From positions 32,032 through 96,031 of the forward strand of contig JAVHYA010000005.1 of assembly GCA_031119395.1 (NCBI GenBank): a stretch of 64,000 nucleotides of DNA. The letters are read 5' to 3'. A program made the position numbers and the translations under genes. Shown piece by piece: positions 19,463 to 28,246 of the stretch. The notes under the pieces were generated by a model. The model was not told the DNA's origin. It was given only the letters and a program-made list of their open reading frames with translations, and did not search any database. Position 1 is the stretch's first letter; each line of letters starts with the position of its first letter. Source of the DNA: Pseudomonadota bacterium (lineage in GTDB: Bacteria; Pseudomonadota; Gammaproteobacteria; Burkholderiales; Burkholderiaceae_C).

Positions 19463-20454
19463 CGACCGGCCTGCCAAAGACCATGCGCGCTTGGCGCGTC
19501 GAGGAGATCACCGAGCGCGGCGAGATGCACCTGCGAGACGTGGAGGTCCCGCAACCCGGACCCGACCAATACCTGGTGCGCGTCGAGGCTGCAGGCCTGG
19601 CCTTCGGCGATACGTTGATCGTGCGCGGCAAGTACCAGATCAAGCCGCCGCTGCCCTTCACGCCGGGCTCGGAGGTGCTGGGCACCATCGTGGCGGGCGA
19701 GGGCGGCGACCTGTCCGTGGGTACGCGCATCGCGAGTTCCTCCAGGCAGGGCGGCTTCGCGCAGTACGCCCTGGTGCCGCGCAGCGAGGCCGTCGTGATC
19801 CCGCAGGACATCGACCCGGGCGATGCGCTCGCCCTGCGCAGCAACTACCCCACCTCGCTGTTTGCCTTGCGCATGGCGGGGCGCCTGCAGCATGGCGAGA
19901 CGCTCCTCGTGCACGCCGGGGCGGGTGGCGTCGGGAGCGCCGCGCTGCAGCTGGGCAAGGCGATGGGCGCGCGCGTGATCGCCACCGCGGGCGGTGCGCG
20001 CAAGGTGCAGGCCTGTCTCGACGCAGGCGCGGATGGCGCGCTGGACTACGGCGATCCATCCTGGGTCGATGCCTTCCGCAAGCTCGCCCCCGGCGGCGCC
20101 GATGTGATCTACGACCCCGTGGGGGGAGAGGTCGGCGCGCAGAGCCTGCGCTGCCTGGCCTTCGGCGCGCGCTACCTCGTCATCGGCTTCGCGGCCGGCA
20201 CGCTCACGCAACTGCCGGCCAATCGGCTGCTGCTGCACAACGCCAGTGCGGTGGGCGTGCTGTGGGGCGAGGTGCGCAAGCGCGACCTCGCCCTGGCCGC
20301 GCAGCTGACGCGCGAGGTCTACGCCTGGCATGCGCACGGCCGTGTCCGGCCCCTGCCCGGGCCGTCGTTCGACTTGGAGGACGCGCGCGCAGCCCTCGCA
20401 GCGCTCGAAGGCCGCTCCACGATGGGCAAGGCCTGGCTTCGCGTGCGGCACTAG
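19459..20454 (+). CDS. Zinc-free MDR, NADPH:quinone oxidoreductase-like (MDR 1)
   Basis: A 331-residue medium-chain dehydrogenase/reductase of the quinone-reductase branch. The catalytic domain has no zinc cysteines; the nucleotide site is HAGAGGVGSAALQLGKAMGA near 153-172 and YDPVGG near 215-220 follows. Such enzymes reduce quinones or the double bond of enones/enoyl-thioesters. It is homologous to MDR 2 at 41083. It overlaps the kinase gene (ATGA), ends 80 bases before the ABC operon and is followed by operator 20505-20518. Confidence 0.88.
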   Translation: MTTGLPKTMRAWRVEEITERGEMHLRDVEVPQPGPDQYLVRVEAAGLAFGDTLIVRGKYQIKPPLPFTPGSEVLGTIVAGEGGDLSVGTRIASSSRQGGFAQYALVPRSEAVVIPQDIDPGDALALRSNYPTSLFALRMAGRLQHGETLLVHAGAGGVGSAALQLGKAMGARVIATAGGARKVQACLDAGADGALDYGDPSWVDAFRKLAPGGADVIYDPVGGEVGAQSLRCLAFGARYLVIGFAAGTLTQLPANRLLLHNASAVGVLWGEVRKRDLALAAQLTREVYAWHAHGRVRPLPGPSFDLEDARAALAALEGRSTMGKAWLRVRH

Positions 20455-20504
20455 GCACGGCGCTCGGTACTTTCCCCGATGCGCCAGGGAAGCGCGGGGA
20501 CTTT

Positions 20505-20518
20505 AATGGTAGAACCAT
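20505..20518. promoter_or_regulatory. GntR/FadR-type operator, site 5 (AATGGTAGAACCAT)
   Basis: A dyad within TTAATGGTAGAACCATTAA (20503-20521), directly abutting the AAGGAG ribosome site of the ABC receptor gene. TTTAAT at 20502-20507 could be a -10. Same 14 bases as site 7. Confidence 0.8.
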
Positions 20519-20534
20519 TAAGGAGACATGCATC

Positions 20535-21650
20535 ATGCGCAGAATTCTGTCCTCCGCCGTGCGCGGCCTCGCAGGCGCAGGTGTTGTCGCCGCCCTGCTC
20601 GCGAGCGCGCCCGCGCTTGCGCAGGAGATCAAGATCGGCGTGCTCTATCCGATCAAGACCATGCTCGGCCAGCAGGGTCGCAATGGCGCGGAGATTGCCG
20701 CCGAGATGATCAACGCCGGCGGCGGTGCGTTGAACGGGCGGCCGCTCAAGCTGGTGGTGTACGACGACAACTACCAGCCCGCCGATGCCGTGGCCGCAGC
20801 GCGCAAGCTGTTGAGCGAGGACAAGGTGCCGGTGATCGTGGGCGCGATCAACACCGCCGTCTCACTCGGCGTGACGCAGGTCGCGCAGCAGGGCGGGGCG
20901 ATGTTCCTGGCCGCGGTGACGAAGGCCCCGCAGGTCACCGAGTACGACCGCGCGTTCCGCTTCAATCCGCTGGTGTCCACCGATGGCGAGGTCTTCAACC
21001 AGTACCTCAAGGACAAGGTGAAGCCGCAGCGCATGGCGGTGGTGGTGGAAAACGGCGACTACGGCCGTTCGATCATCGCCAGCATGAAGGGCAGCTTCGG
21101 CAATGCGGTCGTGGCGACCGAGCTGTACGAGATCCTGAAGCAGACCGACTTCAGCACGATCGCCGCACGCGTGAAGGCAGCCAGTCCGGACGTGGTGTGC
21201 ATGGCCTTCTCCGCGCCGGAGCAGGGCGGCAGCCTGCTGCGCACGCTGGCCGAGGCGGGTGTCAAGGCGAAGCGCTGCATCCTGCCCGGATCGGTGACGC
21301 CCGCGTTGCTGCAGGTCGCCGGGCCGGCGGCGGAGGGTGCGTTCACGCTGGACATCTGGGCGCCGACGATGACCACCGAGACCAACCGCAAGTTCGTCGA
21401 TGCCTACCAGGCCAAGTACAAGGCGATGCCCGGCAAGGTGGACTTTCTGGGCTTCGAGAGCATGTGGATCCTCGGCCAGGCGATCCGATCGGCCGGCACC
21501 GTGACCGACACTGCCAAGCTGGCAAGCACCCTGCGCGAAGGCACCTGGGACTCCCCACGCGGCAAGGTTCGCTTCCCGGGCAACCAGGCGACCTCCGACA
21601 AGTGGGTGGTCCTGGAGGTCAAGGACGGAAAGATCGCGGCCGGCGACTGA
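20535..21650 (+). CDS. LivK-type ABC transporter substrate-binding protein
   Basis: A 371-residue type I periplasmic binding protein of the branched-chain amino acid/amide/benzoate-type ABC family. Signal peptide 1-29 (ends ALAQE), then IKIGVLYPIKTMLGQQGRNGAEIAAEMINAGGG and the ligand region VPVIVGAINTAVSLG. In catabolic clusters such receptors often bind aromatic or alicyclic carboxylates rather than amino acids. The ATG at 20535 has AAGGAG about 10 bases upstream. It begins a long rightward unit running to 31160: importer, lactonase-like, ACAD, AttH-like, CoA-transferase, crotonase, lactonase-like. Confidence 0.9.
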   Translation: MRRILSSAVRGLAGAGVVAALLASAPALAQEIKIGVLYPIKTMLGQQGRNGAEIAAEMINAGGGALNGRPLKLVVYDDNYQPADAVAAARKLLSEDKVPVIVGAINTAVSLGVTQVAQQGGAMFLAAVTKAPQVTEYDRAFRFNPLVSTDGEVFNQYLKDKVKPQRMAVVVENGDYGRSIIASMKGSFGNAVVATELYEILKQTDFSTIAARVKAASPDVVCMAFSAPEQGGSLLRTLAEAGVKAKRCILPGSVTPALLQVAGPAAEGAFTLDIWAPTMTTETNRKFVDAYQAKYKAMPGKVDFLGFESMWILGQAIRSAGTVTDTAKLASTLREGTWDSPRGKVRFPGNQATSDKWVVLEVKDGKIAAGD

Positions 21651-21669
21651 TGGAAGCGACGCCGAAGCC

Positions 21670-22536
21670 ATGACCGACGCGCTGCTTCAGCAACTGCTCA
21701 ACGGGCTCTCCATCGGCTTCGGCTACGCGTTGATCGCGCTGGGGCTCACGCTGGCCTTCGGCGTGCTGCACATCATCAACTTCGGCCACGGCGAAGTGGT
21801 GATGCTGGGCGCCCTCACGGTGGTCCTGGCGAACAAGCTGCTGGGACTGCCCTATCTCGCCGCGCTGCCGCTCGCCATGCTGGTGGGTGCCCTCGTCGGC
21901 TGGATCTTCGATGCGCTCGCCGTGTCGCCGCTGCTGCGTCGCGCGGAGGGCCGCACCGACATCCTCCTCACCACCTTCGCCGTGGGCGTGCTGTTCAACC
22001 AGGCCGTCCTGTCGGTGTGGGGGCCGGCGCCGGCGCGCGTCGACGGGTTGCAGGGCCGTATCGAACTGGCCGGCGTGGGGCTCAGTGCGCAGCGCCTGTT
22101 CGTGATCGTGGCCAGCATCGTCGCGCTGGTGCTGCTGGACCTGCTCGCGCGCCGCACCCGCTTCGGCGTGGAGATGCGCGCGCTCGCGCAGAGCGAGCAT
22201 GCCGCGCGCGTGGTGGGGATCGACGTCAAGTCGGTCGGCACGCGCGCCTTCCTGCTGGCAGCCGTGGTCGGCGGCCTCGGCGGCGCGCTGCTGGCGCCGA
22301 TCACCGCCTACTCGCCGATGCTCGGGCAGGCGGTGCTGGTCAAGGCCTTCGTGATCGTGGTGCTCGGCGGGCTCGGCAGCGCCGGCGGCGCGGTGCTGTG
22401 CGCGCTGGCCGTGGGCGTGCTCGAGGCCATGCTGGGCCTGGTGATGGAAGAGGGCCTCGCCGCGGCGACGGTGTATTCGCTGATGCTGGTGGTGCTGCTG
22501 GTGCGCCCACACGGCCTCGCAGGGGCGGCGCGATGA
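21670..22536 (+). CDS. LivH-type ABC permease
   Basis: A 288-residue inner-membrane permease with about eight hydrophobic segments, starting LLQQLLNGLSIGFGYALIALGLTLAFGVLHIINFGHGE, the standard LivH opening including the NFGHGE loop. It pairs with the LivM domain of the next gene to form the channel. The stop overlaps the next start (ATGA). Confidence 0.93.
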   Translation: MTDALLQQLLNGLSIGFGYALIALGLTLAFGVLHIINFGHGEVVMLGALTVVLANKLLGLPYLAALPLAMLVGALVGWIFDALAVSPLLRRAEGRTDILLTTFAVGVLFNQAVLSVWGPAPARVDGLQGRIELAGVGLSAQRLFVIVASIVALVLLDLLARRTRFGVEMRALAQSEHAARVVGIDVKSVGTRAFLLAAVVGGLGGALLAPITAYSPMLGQAVLVKAFVIVVLGGLGSAGGAVLCALAVGVLEAMLGLVMEEGLAAATVYSLMLVVLLVRPHGLAGAAR

Positions 22537-24329
22537 TCCGCAGCTTGCGCGACATGTTGATCGGCATCGCCGCCGCGGCGCTGCTGGCGGGCGTGATCCG
22601 CTCGCCCTATCTGCTGGACGTCGCGGCCTACGCAGGCGTGCTCGCGATCTTCGTGCTCGGCGTGTCGGTCACCTTCGGCCAACTGGGCTATGTGAGCTTC
22701 GGGCACGCGGCCTTCCTGGGCCTGGGTGCGTATACCGTCGGCCTCCTGGTCTCGCGACTCGGGTGGAACTACTGGCTGGCGGTGCCGCTGGGCGTGCTGC
22801 CCGGCCTGCTGCTCGGCGGGCTGGTGGGCATCGTGTCGGCGCGCCTGAGCGGTGCCTACTTCGCCATCGCGACGCTGGTGGTGGCCGAGATCCTCGTGCT
22901 GCTGGTGGTCAACTGGGTGGACCTCACGCGCGGCCCCATGGGGCTGATGGTGACGGCCTCGCCACTGCCGCTCGTGCAGGGCCTGGGGTGGACTGCGCAG
23001 CAGGGCTATCTGTTCGCGGTGGTTGCGGCGCTCGCCGTCGCGCTCGTCCTGCTGCGCAATCTGCGCGGGAGCGCCACCGGGCGCGGCTGGATCGCGATCC
23101 GCGAGGCGCCGGCGCTTGCCGAGTCGCTCGGCATCGCAACCGCTCGCGCGCGGGTGCTGAACGTCGCGCTGTCGGGCGGTCTTGCCGCGCTGGCCGGTGC
23201 GCTGCTCATTCCCAAGGTGTTCGTGCTCTCGCCCTCGCTGCTTGGCGTGAGCTACTCGGCCACCGGCATCCTGGGCGTGATCCTCGGTGGCAAGGCCACG
23301 CTGGTGGGCCCTGTGCTGGGTGGGGCGCTGTTCGCGATCGTTCCCGAAGGGCTGCGCTTTCTGGGCGATCTCAACTTCGCGGCCTTCGCGCTCGTCCTGC
23401 TGCTCGCGGTGCGCTTGCTGCCGGGTGGGCTGGTGGGTTGGATGGCCGCGCGGCCGCCCTTCATGCGATGGCGCACCGCGCGCGCGGCCCGGGTAGCGGA
23501 TGAGGCGCCGCCTGCGCCTCTTGCGGCCCGGCCGCATCGCGAAGGCACGGTGCTCGAGGTCGCGGGCGTGAGTCGTCATTTCAAGGGACTCAGGGCCGTG
23601 CAGGATGTGTCGTTCGACGTGCGCGCGGGCGAAATCCTGGGCCTCATCGGGCCCAACGGTGCCGGCAAGACCACCCTGCTGAGCATGCTGTCGGGCTTCC
23701 TCCCCGTCAGCACCGGCGCGATCCGCGTGCGTGGGCAGGACATCGCGGGCCGGCCCGCCCATCGCGTCGCGCGGCTGGGCGTGGTGCGCAGCTTCCAGCA
23801 CACCGCGCTTTGTGGGGGGCAGACGGTGGCCGCCAACATGGCGATCGCCAGCCACATGTACCGACCCGGTGGATTCTGGGGCGCGCTGCTGCGCGCGCCA
23901 CGCTGGCGCAAGCATGAGCGGGAGCGAACGGCTCATGCACTGGCCTGCTTGGCCGAAGTGGGCTTGCTGGCGCGTCGCGACGACCTGGCGGGCAGCCTGC
24001 CCTACGGCGAACAGAAGTTGCTGGGTGTGGCAATGGCGCTGGCGACACAGCCCGAACTGTTGCTGCTCGACGAGCCGGCTGCCGGCCTCAACCAGGTCGA
24101 GGCGACGCGCCTGGCCCGGGTGCTGCGCGGCCTGCGCGACAAGGGCATGACGCTGATCGTGGTCGACCACAACCTGAAGATGCTGATGTCGTTCGTCGAC
24201 CGGGTGGTGGTGCTGCACCATGGCGTGAAGATCGCCGACGGCGCGCCCGGCGCGGTGACGCGCATGCCGGAGGTGGTGTCGGCCTACCTGGGCAGCACAC
24301 CCGCACCGCTCGAGGAGCTGGCCGCATGA
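22533..24329 (+). CDS. LivM-LivG fusion: ABC permease plus ATPase in one chain
   Basis: A 598-residue protein. Residues 1 to about 310 are a LivM permease (VTFGQLGYVSFGHAAFLGLGAY loop near 47-68, many hydrophobic segments). After a linker (about 311-335) comes a complete LivG ATPase: Walker A GPNGAGKTT near 373-381, the signature LPYGEQK near 489-495 and Walker B LLLLDEPAAGL near 508-518, then a switch His. Usually these are two genes. No stop or frame break lies at the joint, so the fusion appears real. Both neighbours overlap it by 4 bases. Confidence 0.92.
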   Translation: MIRSLRDMLIGIAAAALLAGVIRSPYLLDVAAYAGVLAIFVLGVSVTFGQLGYVSFGHAAFLGLGAYTVGLLVSRLGWNYWLAVPLGVLPGLLLGGLVGIVSARLSGAYFAIATLVVAEILVLLVVNWVDLTRGPMGLMVTASPLPLVQGLGWTAQQGYLFAVVAALAVALVLLRNLRGSATGRGWIAIREAPALAESLGIATARARVLNVALSGGLAALAGALLIPKVFVLSPSLLGVSYSATGILGVILGGKATLVGPVLGGALFAIVPEGLRFLGDLNFAAFALVLLLAVRLLPGGLVGWMAARPPFMRWRTARAARVADEAPPAPLAARPHREGTVLEVAGVSRHFKGLRAVQDVSFDVRAGEILGLIGPNGAGKTTLLSMLSGFLPVSTGAIRVRGQDIAGRPAHRVARLGVVRSFQHTALCGGQTVAANMAIASHMYRPGGFWGALLRAPRWRKHERERTAHALACLAEVGLLARRDDLAGSLPYGEQKLLGVAMALATQPELLLLDEPAAGLNQVEATRLARVLRGLRDKGMTLIVVDHNLKMLMSFVDRVVVLHHGVKIADGAPGAVTRMPEVVSAYLGSTPAPLEELAA

Positions 24330-25039
24330 CGGCGCCGCTGCTGCAGGTCGAGGAACTCGGCGTGCGCTATGGCGAGACGCGGGCCCTCATCGACGTGAAC
24401 CTGACGCTCGGCGCGCGCGAGGTCGTGGCGCTGGTCGGGGCCAACGGCGCGGGCAAGTCCTCGCTGCTCAACGCGCTGCTGGGCCTGGTGCCGCACGCCG
24501 GCGGCGCGGTGGCGCTGTCGGGCAAGCGCATCGAGACGCTGCCCACGCGCCAGCGCATCGCCGCCGGGCTGGCCTTGTCCCCCGAGGGCCGGCGCGTGTT
24601 TCCGGACCTGTCGGTCGAGGAGAACCTGGACCTGGGCGACCTGGGCCGCGATCCGGGTGCGCGGCGCGAACGACGCGAGAGCGTGTGCCGCTGGTTCCCG
24701 CGGCTGCGCGAGCGTCGGCTGCAGATGGCCGGCACGCTGTCTGGTGGCGAACAGCAGATGCTGGCCATCGGCCGTGCCCTGATGGCGCAGCCCCGCGTGC
24801 TGATGCTGGACGAACCCACGCTGGGCCTGGCGCCGCTGATCGTGCAGGAGATCGCCGCCTTCATCCGCCATGTCCGCTCCACGGGCATCTCGGTGCTGCT
24901 GGCCGAGCAGAACGCCGAGATGGCGCTGGCCGTGGCCGACCGCGCCTACGTGCTCCAGAACGGCGAGGTGGTGATGCACGGCAGCGCCCGTGAGTTGGCG
25001 GCGCACCCGGATGTGCGCGCCGCCTACCTGGGCCTGTAG
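24326..25039 (+). CDS. LivF-type ABC ATPase
   Basis: A 237-residue ATPase: Walker A GANGAGKSS at 38-46, signature LSGGEQQ near 136-142, Walker B VLMLDEPTLGL, and LAEQNAEMALAVADRAYVLQNGEVV at the end, all LivF-like. It heterodimerises with the LivG half of the fused protein to power import. The start overlaps the fusion stop. Confidence 0.95.
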   Translation: MTAPLLQVEELGVRYGETRALIDVNLTLGAREVVALVGANGAGKSSLLNALLGLVPHAGGAVALSGKRIETLPTRQRIAAGLALSPEGRRVFPDLSVEENLDLGDLGRDPGARRERRESVCRWFPRLRERRLQMAGTLSGGEQQMLAIGRALMAQPRVLMLDEPTLGLAPLIVQEIAAFIRHVRSTGISVLLAEQNAEMALAVADRAYVLQNGEVVMHGSARELAAHPDVRAAYLGL

Positions 25040-25062
25040 ATGCGCAGCACGAGGAGCCGCCG

Positions 25063-25992
25063 ATGAGGATCGTTGCAGACAACCTGGACTTCCCCGAGGG
25101 GCCCGTGATGCTGGCGGATGGCTCGCTCCTCGTCGTGGAGATCAGGTCGGGATGCCTGACCCGCGTGTTCGCCGACGGCCGGCGCAGCGTGGTCGCGAAG
25201 ACCGGCGGTGGCCCGAATGGTGCCGCGGTGGGTCCGGACGGTGCGTGCTATGTGTGCGACGGTGGCGGCTTCGAATGGCATCGCCATGGAGACGGGACCC
25301 GGACGCCGGGGCTGCAGCCGCCGGACTATGCCGGCGGCCGCATCCAGCGGGTGGACCTGCGCAGCGGCCGGGTCGAGGTCCTCTACACGCACAGCGACAA
25401 GGCGCCGCTCAAGGGCCCCAACGACATCGTCTTCGGCGACGACGGCGGCTTCTGGTTCAGCGACCTGGGCAAGCGCCGCCAGCGCGACATGGACCACGGT
25501 GCGATCTGCTGGGCGCGGCCCGATGGCAGCGAATGCCGGGAGGTGATCTTCCCGATGAACACCCCCAACGGCGTGGGCCTGTCGCCAGACGGCAGGCGGC
25601 TGTATGTGGCGGAAACCGCGCCCGGCCGCCTGTGGGCCTTCGACGTGGTCGAGCCGGGGCGCATCGAGCGCGCGCCGGACTCGCTCGCGCCGCATGGCGG
25701 CACGCTCGTCGCGGGGCTGCCCGGCTACCAGCTCTTCGATTCGCTGGCGGTGGAGGCGGACGGTCGCATCTGCGTGGCCACGCTCTTCAACGGCGGCATC
25801 ACCGTCATTGCGCCCGATGGCAGCACGATCGAACACGTGCCGCTGCCGGACCGCTTCACCACCAACCTGTGCTTCGGCGGGCCCGACATGAAGACTGCGT
25901 ACGTCACGCTGTCGTCCACCGGCCGGCTTGCCGCCCTCGACTGGCCGCGCCCCGGATTGCGGCCGCACTTCTTCGAACGCGATGGACTTTGA
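25063..25992 (+). CDS. SMP-30/gluconolactonase-like protein 1
   Basis: A 309-residue six-bladed beta-propeller. [18 protein letters not shown] at 10-27 provides the metal-ligand Glu, [11 protein letters not shown] near 50-60 and [18 protein letters not shown] near 118-135 the Asn/Asp ligands, [19 protein letters not shown] the next blade. Relatives hydrolyse sugar or other lactones. About half its residues look the same as in the second copy at 30228. It probably opens a lactone intermediate. It precedes the ACAD with a 11-base overlap and carries no signal peptide. Confidence 0.85.
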   Translation: MRIVADNLDFPEGPVMLADGSLLVVEIRSGCLTRVFADGRRSVVAKTGGGPNGAAVGPDGACYVCDGGGFEWHRHGDGTRTPGLQPPDYAGGRIQRVDLRSGRVEVLYTHSDKAPLKGPNDIVFGDDGGFWFSDLGKRRQRDMDHGAICWARPDGSECREVIFPMNTPNGVGLSPDGRRLYVAETAPGRLWAFDVVEPGRIERAPDSLAPHGGTLVAGLPGYQLFDSLAVEADGRICVATLFNGGITVIAPDGSTIEHVPLPDRFTTNLCFGGPDMKTAYVTLSSTGRLAALDWPRPGLRPHFFERDGL

Positions 25993-27184
25993 ACACAGCC
26001 CCCGTACCACCGAGCTGCGCGAGCGGCTTGCCGCCTTCATGGATGCGCATGTCTACCCGGCCGAGCGCGTCGTGCAGGAGCTGGCACAGGCTTCGAGCCA
26101 TGCCGGGCTGCCGCCCGTCATCGAGGAACTCAAGGCGAAGGCGAAATCGCAGGGGTTGTGGAACCTCTTCCTGCCGGACAGCGGGCACGGCGCCGGCCTG
26201 AACAACCGGGACTATGCACCGCTGGCGGAGCTGATGGGGCGCTCCCCGATCGGGCCCGAAGTGTTCAACTGCTCCGCGCCGGACAGCGGCAACATGGAGA
26301 TCCTGGCCCGCTACGGGACCGAGGCACAGAAGGCGCGCTGGCTCGTGCCGCTGCTGGAAGGCCGCATCCGCTCGTGCTTCTCGATGACCGAGCCCGCTGT
26401 CGCGTCCTCGGACGCCACCAACATCGAGGCCGAGATCCGGCGTGACGGCGATCACTACGTGGTCAACGGGCGCAAGTGGTGGACCTCCGGCATCACCGAT
26501 CCGCGCTGCGAGCTCATCATCTTCATGGGCAAGACCAACGCGGCGAGCGAGGACAAGCACCGCCAGCAATCCATGCTGCTGATTCCGCGCGATGCGCCGG
26601 GCGTGCGCGTCGTGCGCAACCTGCAGGTCTTCGGCTGGGACGATGCGCCGCACGGCCACTCCGAAGTGGTGTACGACAACGTGCGCGTGCCGCTGGAGAA
26701 CATCCTGCTGGGCGAGGACCGCGGCTTCGAGATCGCCCAGGGCCGGCTCGGCCCGGGGCGCATCCACCACTGCATGCGCCTCGTGGGTCGCGCCGAGCGC
26801 TGCCTCGAGCTCATGTGCGCCCGCTCGAAGGAGCGCGTCGCATTCGGCCGTCCGATCGCGAACCAGACCGTGACCATGGAACGCATCGCGCAGGCACGCG
26901 TGCTGATCGATCAGACCCGCCTGCTGACGCTGCATGCCGCATGGAAGATGGACACGGTGGGCATCAAGGGCGCGCGCAAGGAGATCGCCATGATCAAGGT
27001 CGCCGCGCCCTCCATGGCCTGCCAGGTGATCGACTGGGCCATCCAGGCGCATGGCGCGGCGGGCCTGTCCCAGGACTTCATTCTTGCGCGCTCGTATGCG
27101 CAGGCGCGCGGCCTTCGCATCGCCGACGGACCCGACGAAGTGCATCGCAACCAGATCGCCCGCCTCGAGCTGGCGAGCCATTGA
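25982..27184 (+). CDS. ACAD10/11-type acyl-CoA dehydrogenase (LvaC-like)
   Basis: A 400-residue flavoprotein of the acyl-CoA dehydrogenase fold. [19 protein letters not shown] near 131-149 is the FAD loop and [10 protein letters not shown] follows. The C-terminus reads [10 protein letters not shown] (381-390) where medium-chain enzymes have YEGTSEIQR: the Glu base becomes Asp, and this ADGPDEVH motif is what I recall from ACAD10/11. That branch acts on 4-phosphoacyl-CoA made by APH kinases, and LvaC of levulinate catabolism does likewise. The start ATG at 25982 overlaps the lactonase stop by 11 bases. Simple dehydrogenation remains possible. Confidence 0.82.
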   Translation: MDFEHSPRTTELRERLAAFMDAHVYPAERVVQELAQASSHAGLPPVIEELKAKAKSQGLWNLFLPDSGHGAGLNNRDYAPLAELMGRSPIGPEVFNCSAPDSGNMEILARYGTEAQKARWLVPLLEGRIRSCFSMTEPAVASSDATNIEAEIRRDGDHYVVNGRKWWTSGITDPRCELIIFMGKTNAASEDKHRQQSMLLIPRDAPGVRVVRNLQVFGWDDAPHGHSEVVYDNVRVPLENILLGEDRGFEIAQGRLGPGRIHHCMRLVGRAERCLELMCARSKERVAFGRPIANQTVTMERIAQARVLIDQTRLLTLHAAWKMDTVGIKGARKEIAMIKVAAPSMACQVIDWAIQAHGAAGLSQDFILARSYAQARGLRIADGPDEVHRNQIARLELASH

Positions 27185-27196
27185 AAGGATCCCCTC

Positions 27197-28246
27197 ATGT
27201 ACATGCCGCCCGATACCCGGCTCAAGCTGGACCCACGCGACGAATACACGCACCCGCCCGAGCCGGTGGGCAACTACAACGAGAGCATGTATTTCAATGC
27301 CTTCGATTCCGCGCGGCGCATCGGCGCATGGGTTCGCGTCGGCAACCGGCCCAACGAGGGCCATGCAGAGATGACCTGCTGCGTGTACCTGCCCGACGGC
27401 CGGGTGGGCTTCATGTTTGCCCGCCCCGCCATCACCGGCAACGAACGGATGGAAGCCGCGGGCATGGGCTTCGAGGTGATCGAGCCGTTCAAGCGGCATC
27501 GCGTACGCTACGAAGGCGACCTGCTGGTGATGGACGATCCGCTGGCCATGGCCGATCCGGGCGCCGCGTTCAAGCGCTATCCCAAGCGGCCCGCTTCGAT
27601 TGCGCTGGACTTCGAAGGCGTCTCGCCCATGCACGGTGGCGAGATCGTCGACATGCAGGGGCGACCGATCGAACTCGACCCCGAGCACGCGGTGTATCGC
27701 GGGCATACGGAGCAGAACATGGCGGTGAACGGATACATCACCGTGGACGGCGTGAAGCACGATCTGGTCGGCGGCACCGGCTATCGCGACAAGTCCTGGG
27801 GTCCCCGGCATTGGCACAGCTTCTTTTGGTACAAGTGGCTGCCTGTCACCTTCTCGCGCGACTTCGGCATCCTGCTGTCCATCAAGGGGCGCCCCGAGGG
27901 TGGGCCCCACCGCATCAGCGGCAACGTGCTTCGCGACGGCGTGTACGAGCCGGTGATCGACGGACGCATCGAGACCGAGTACGACGAGGCTTGGATTCCG
28001 AAGGGCCTCACGGCTTGGGTCACGACCGAGCGCAAGACCTACGTGATGAAAGGCCGGATCGTGACCACCGTGCCGCTGCGGCACCGGAAGGTCGGTGCCA
28101 GCGACTTCAAGACCTACACGCGGATCACGGAAAGCATGACGGAGTACACCTGCGAGGGCCACACCGTGCTGGGAATGACGGAGTACTGCGACCTGATGAA
28201 CGATGGCGTGCCGATCTCGGAGCAGCGGGCGGACGCACTGCAATGA
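27197..28246 (+). CDS. AttH/CrtC-like lipocalin-fold protein (DUF7064/DUF7065 type)
   Basis: A 349-residue soluble protein with no signal peptide. GTGYRDKSWGPRHW near 193-206 is the conserved motif of the carotenoid 1,2-hydratase (CrtC)/AttH group of paired lipocalin-like domains; the pairing of an N-terminal MYFNAF-GAWVR-EGHAE region with the C-terminal WVTTERKTYVMKG region fits the DUF7065-DUF7064 arrangement. Function in these clusters is unknown; a hydratase or binding role for an isoprenoid-like chain is a guess. It lies between ACAD and CoA-transferase genes with a 12-base gap and a 4-base overlap. Confidence 0.7.
   Translation: MYMPPDTRLKLDPRDEYTHPPEPVGNYNESMYFNAFDSARRIGAWVRVGNRPNEGHAEMTCCVYLPDGRVGFMFARPAITGNERMEAAGMGFEVIEPFKRHRVRYEGDLLVMDDPLAMADPGAAFKRYPKRPASIALDFEGVSPMHGGEIVDMQGRPIELDPEHAVYRGHTEQNMAVNGYITVDGVKHDLVGGTGYRDKSWGPRHWHSFFWYKWLPVTFSRDFGILLSIKGRPEGGPHRISGNVLRDGVYEPVIDGRIETEYDEAWIPKGLTAWVTTERKTYVMKGRIVTTVPLRHRKVGASDFKTYTRITESMTEYTCEGHTVLGMTEYCDLMNDGVPISEQRADALQ

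Noticed and set aside
22017-22532. Upstream extension of the LivM-LivG frame
   Set aside because: It only runs antisense or out of frame through livH; the ATG at 22533 overlaps the livH stop in the usual way.
20535-25039. Branched-chain amino acid uptake system
   Set aside because: The family name fits, but location in a catabolic operon under the shared operator makes another acid more likely, so no liv gene symbols were assigned.
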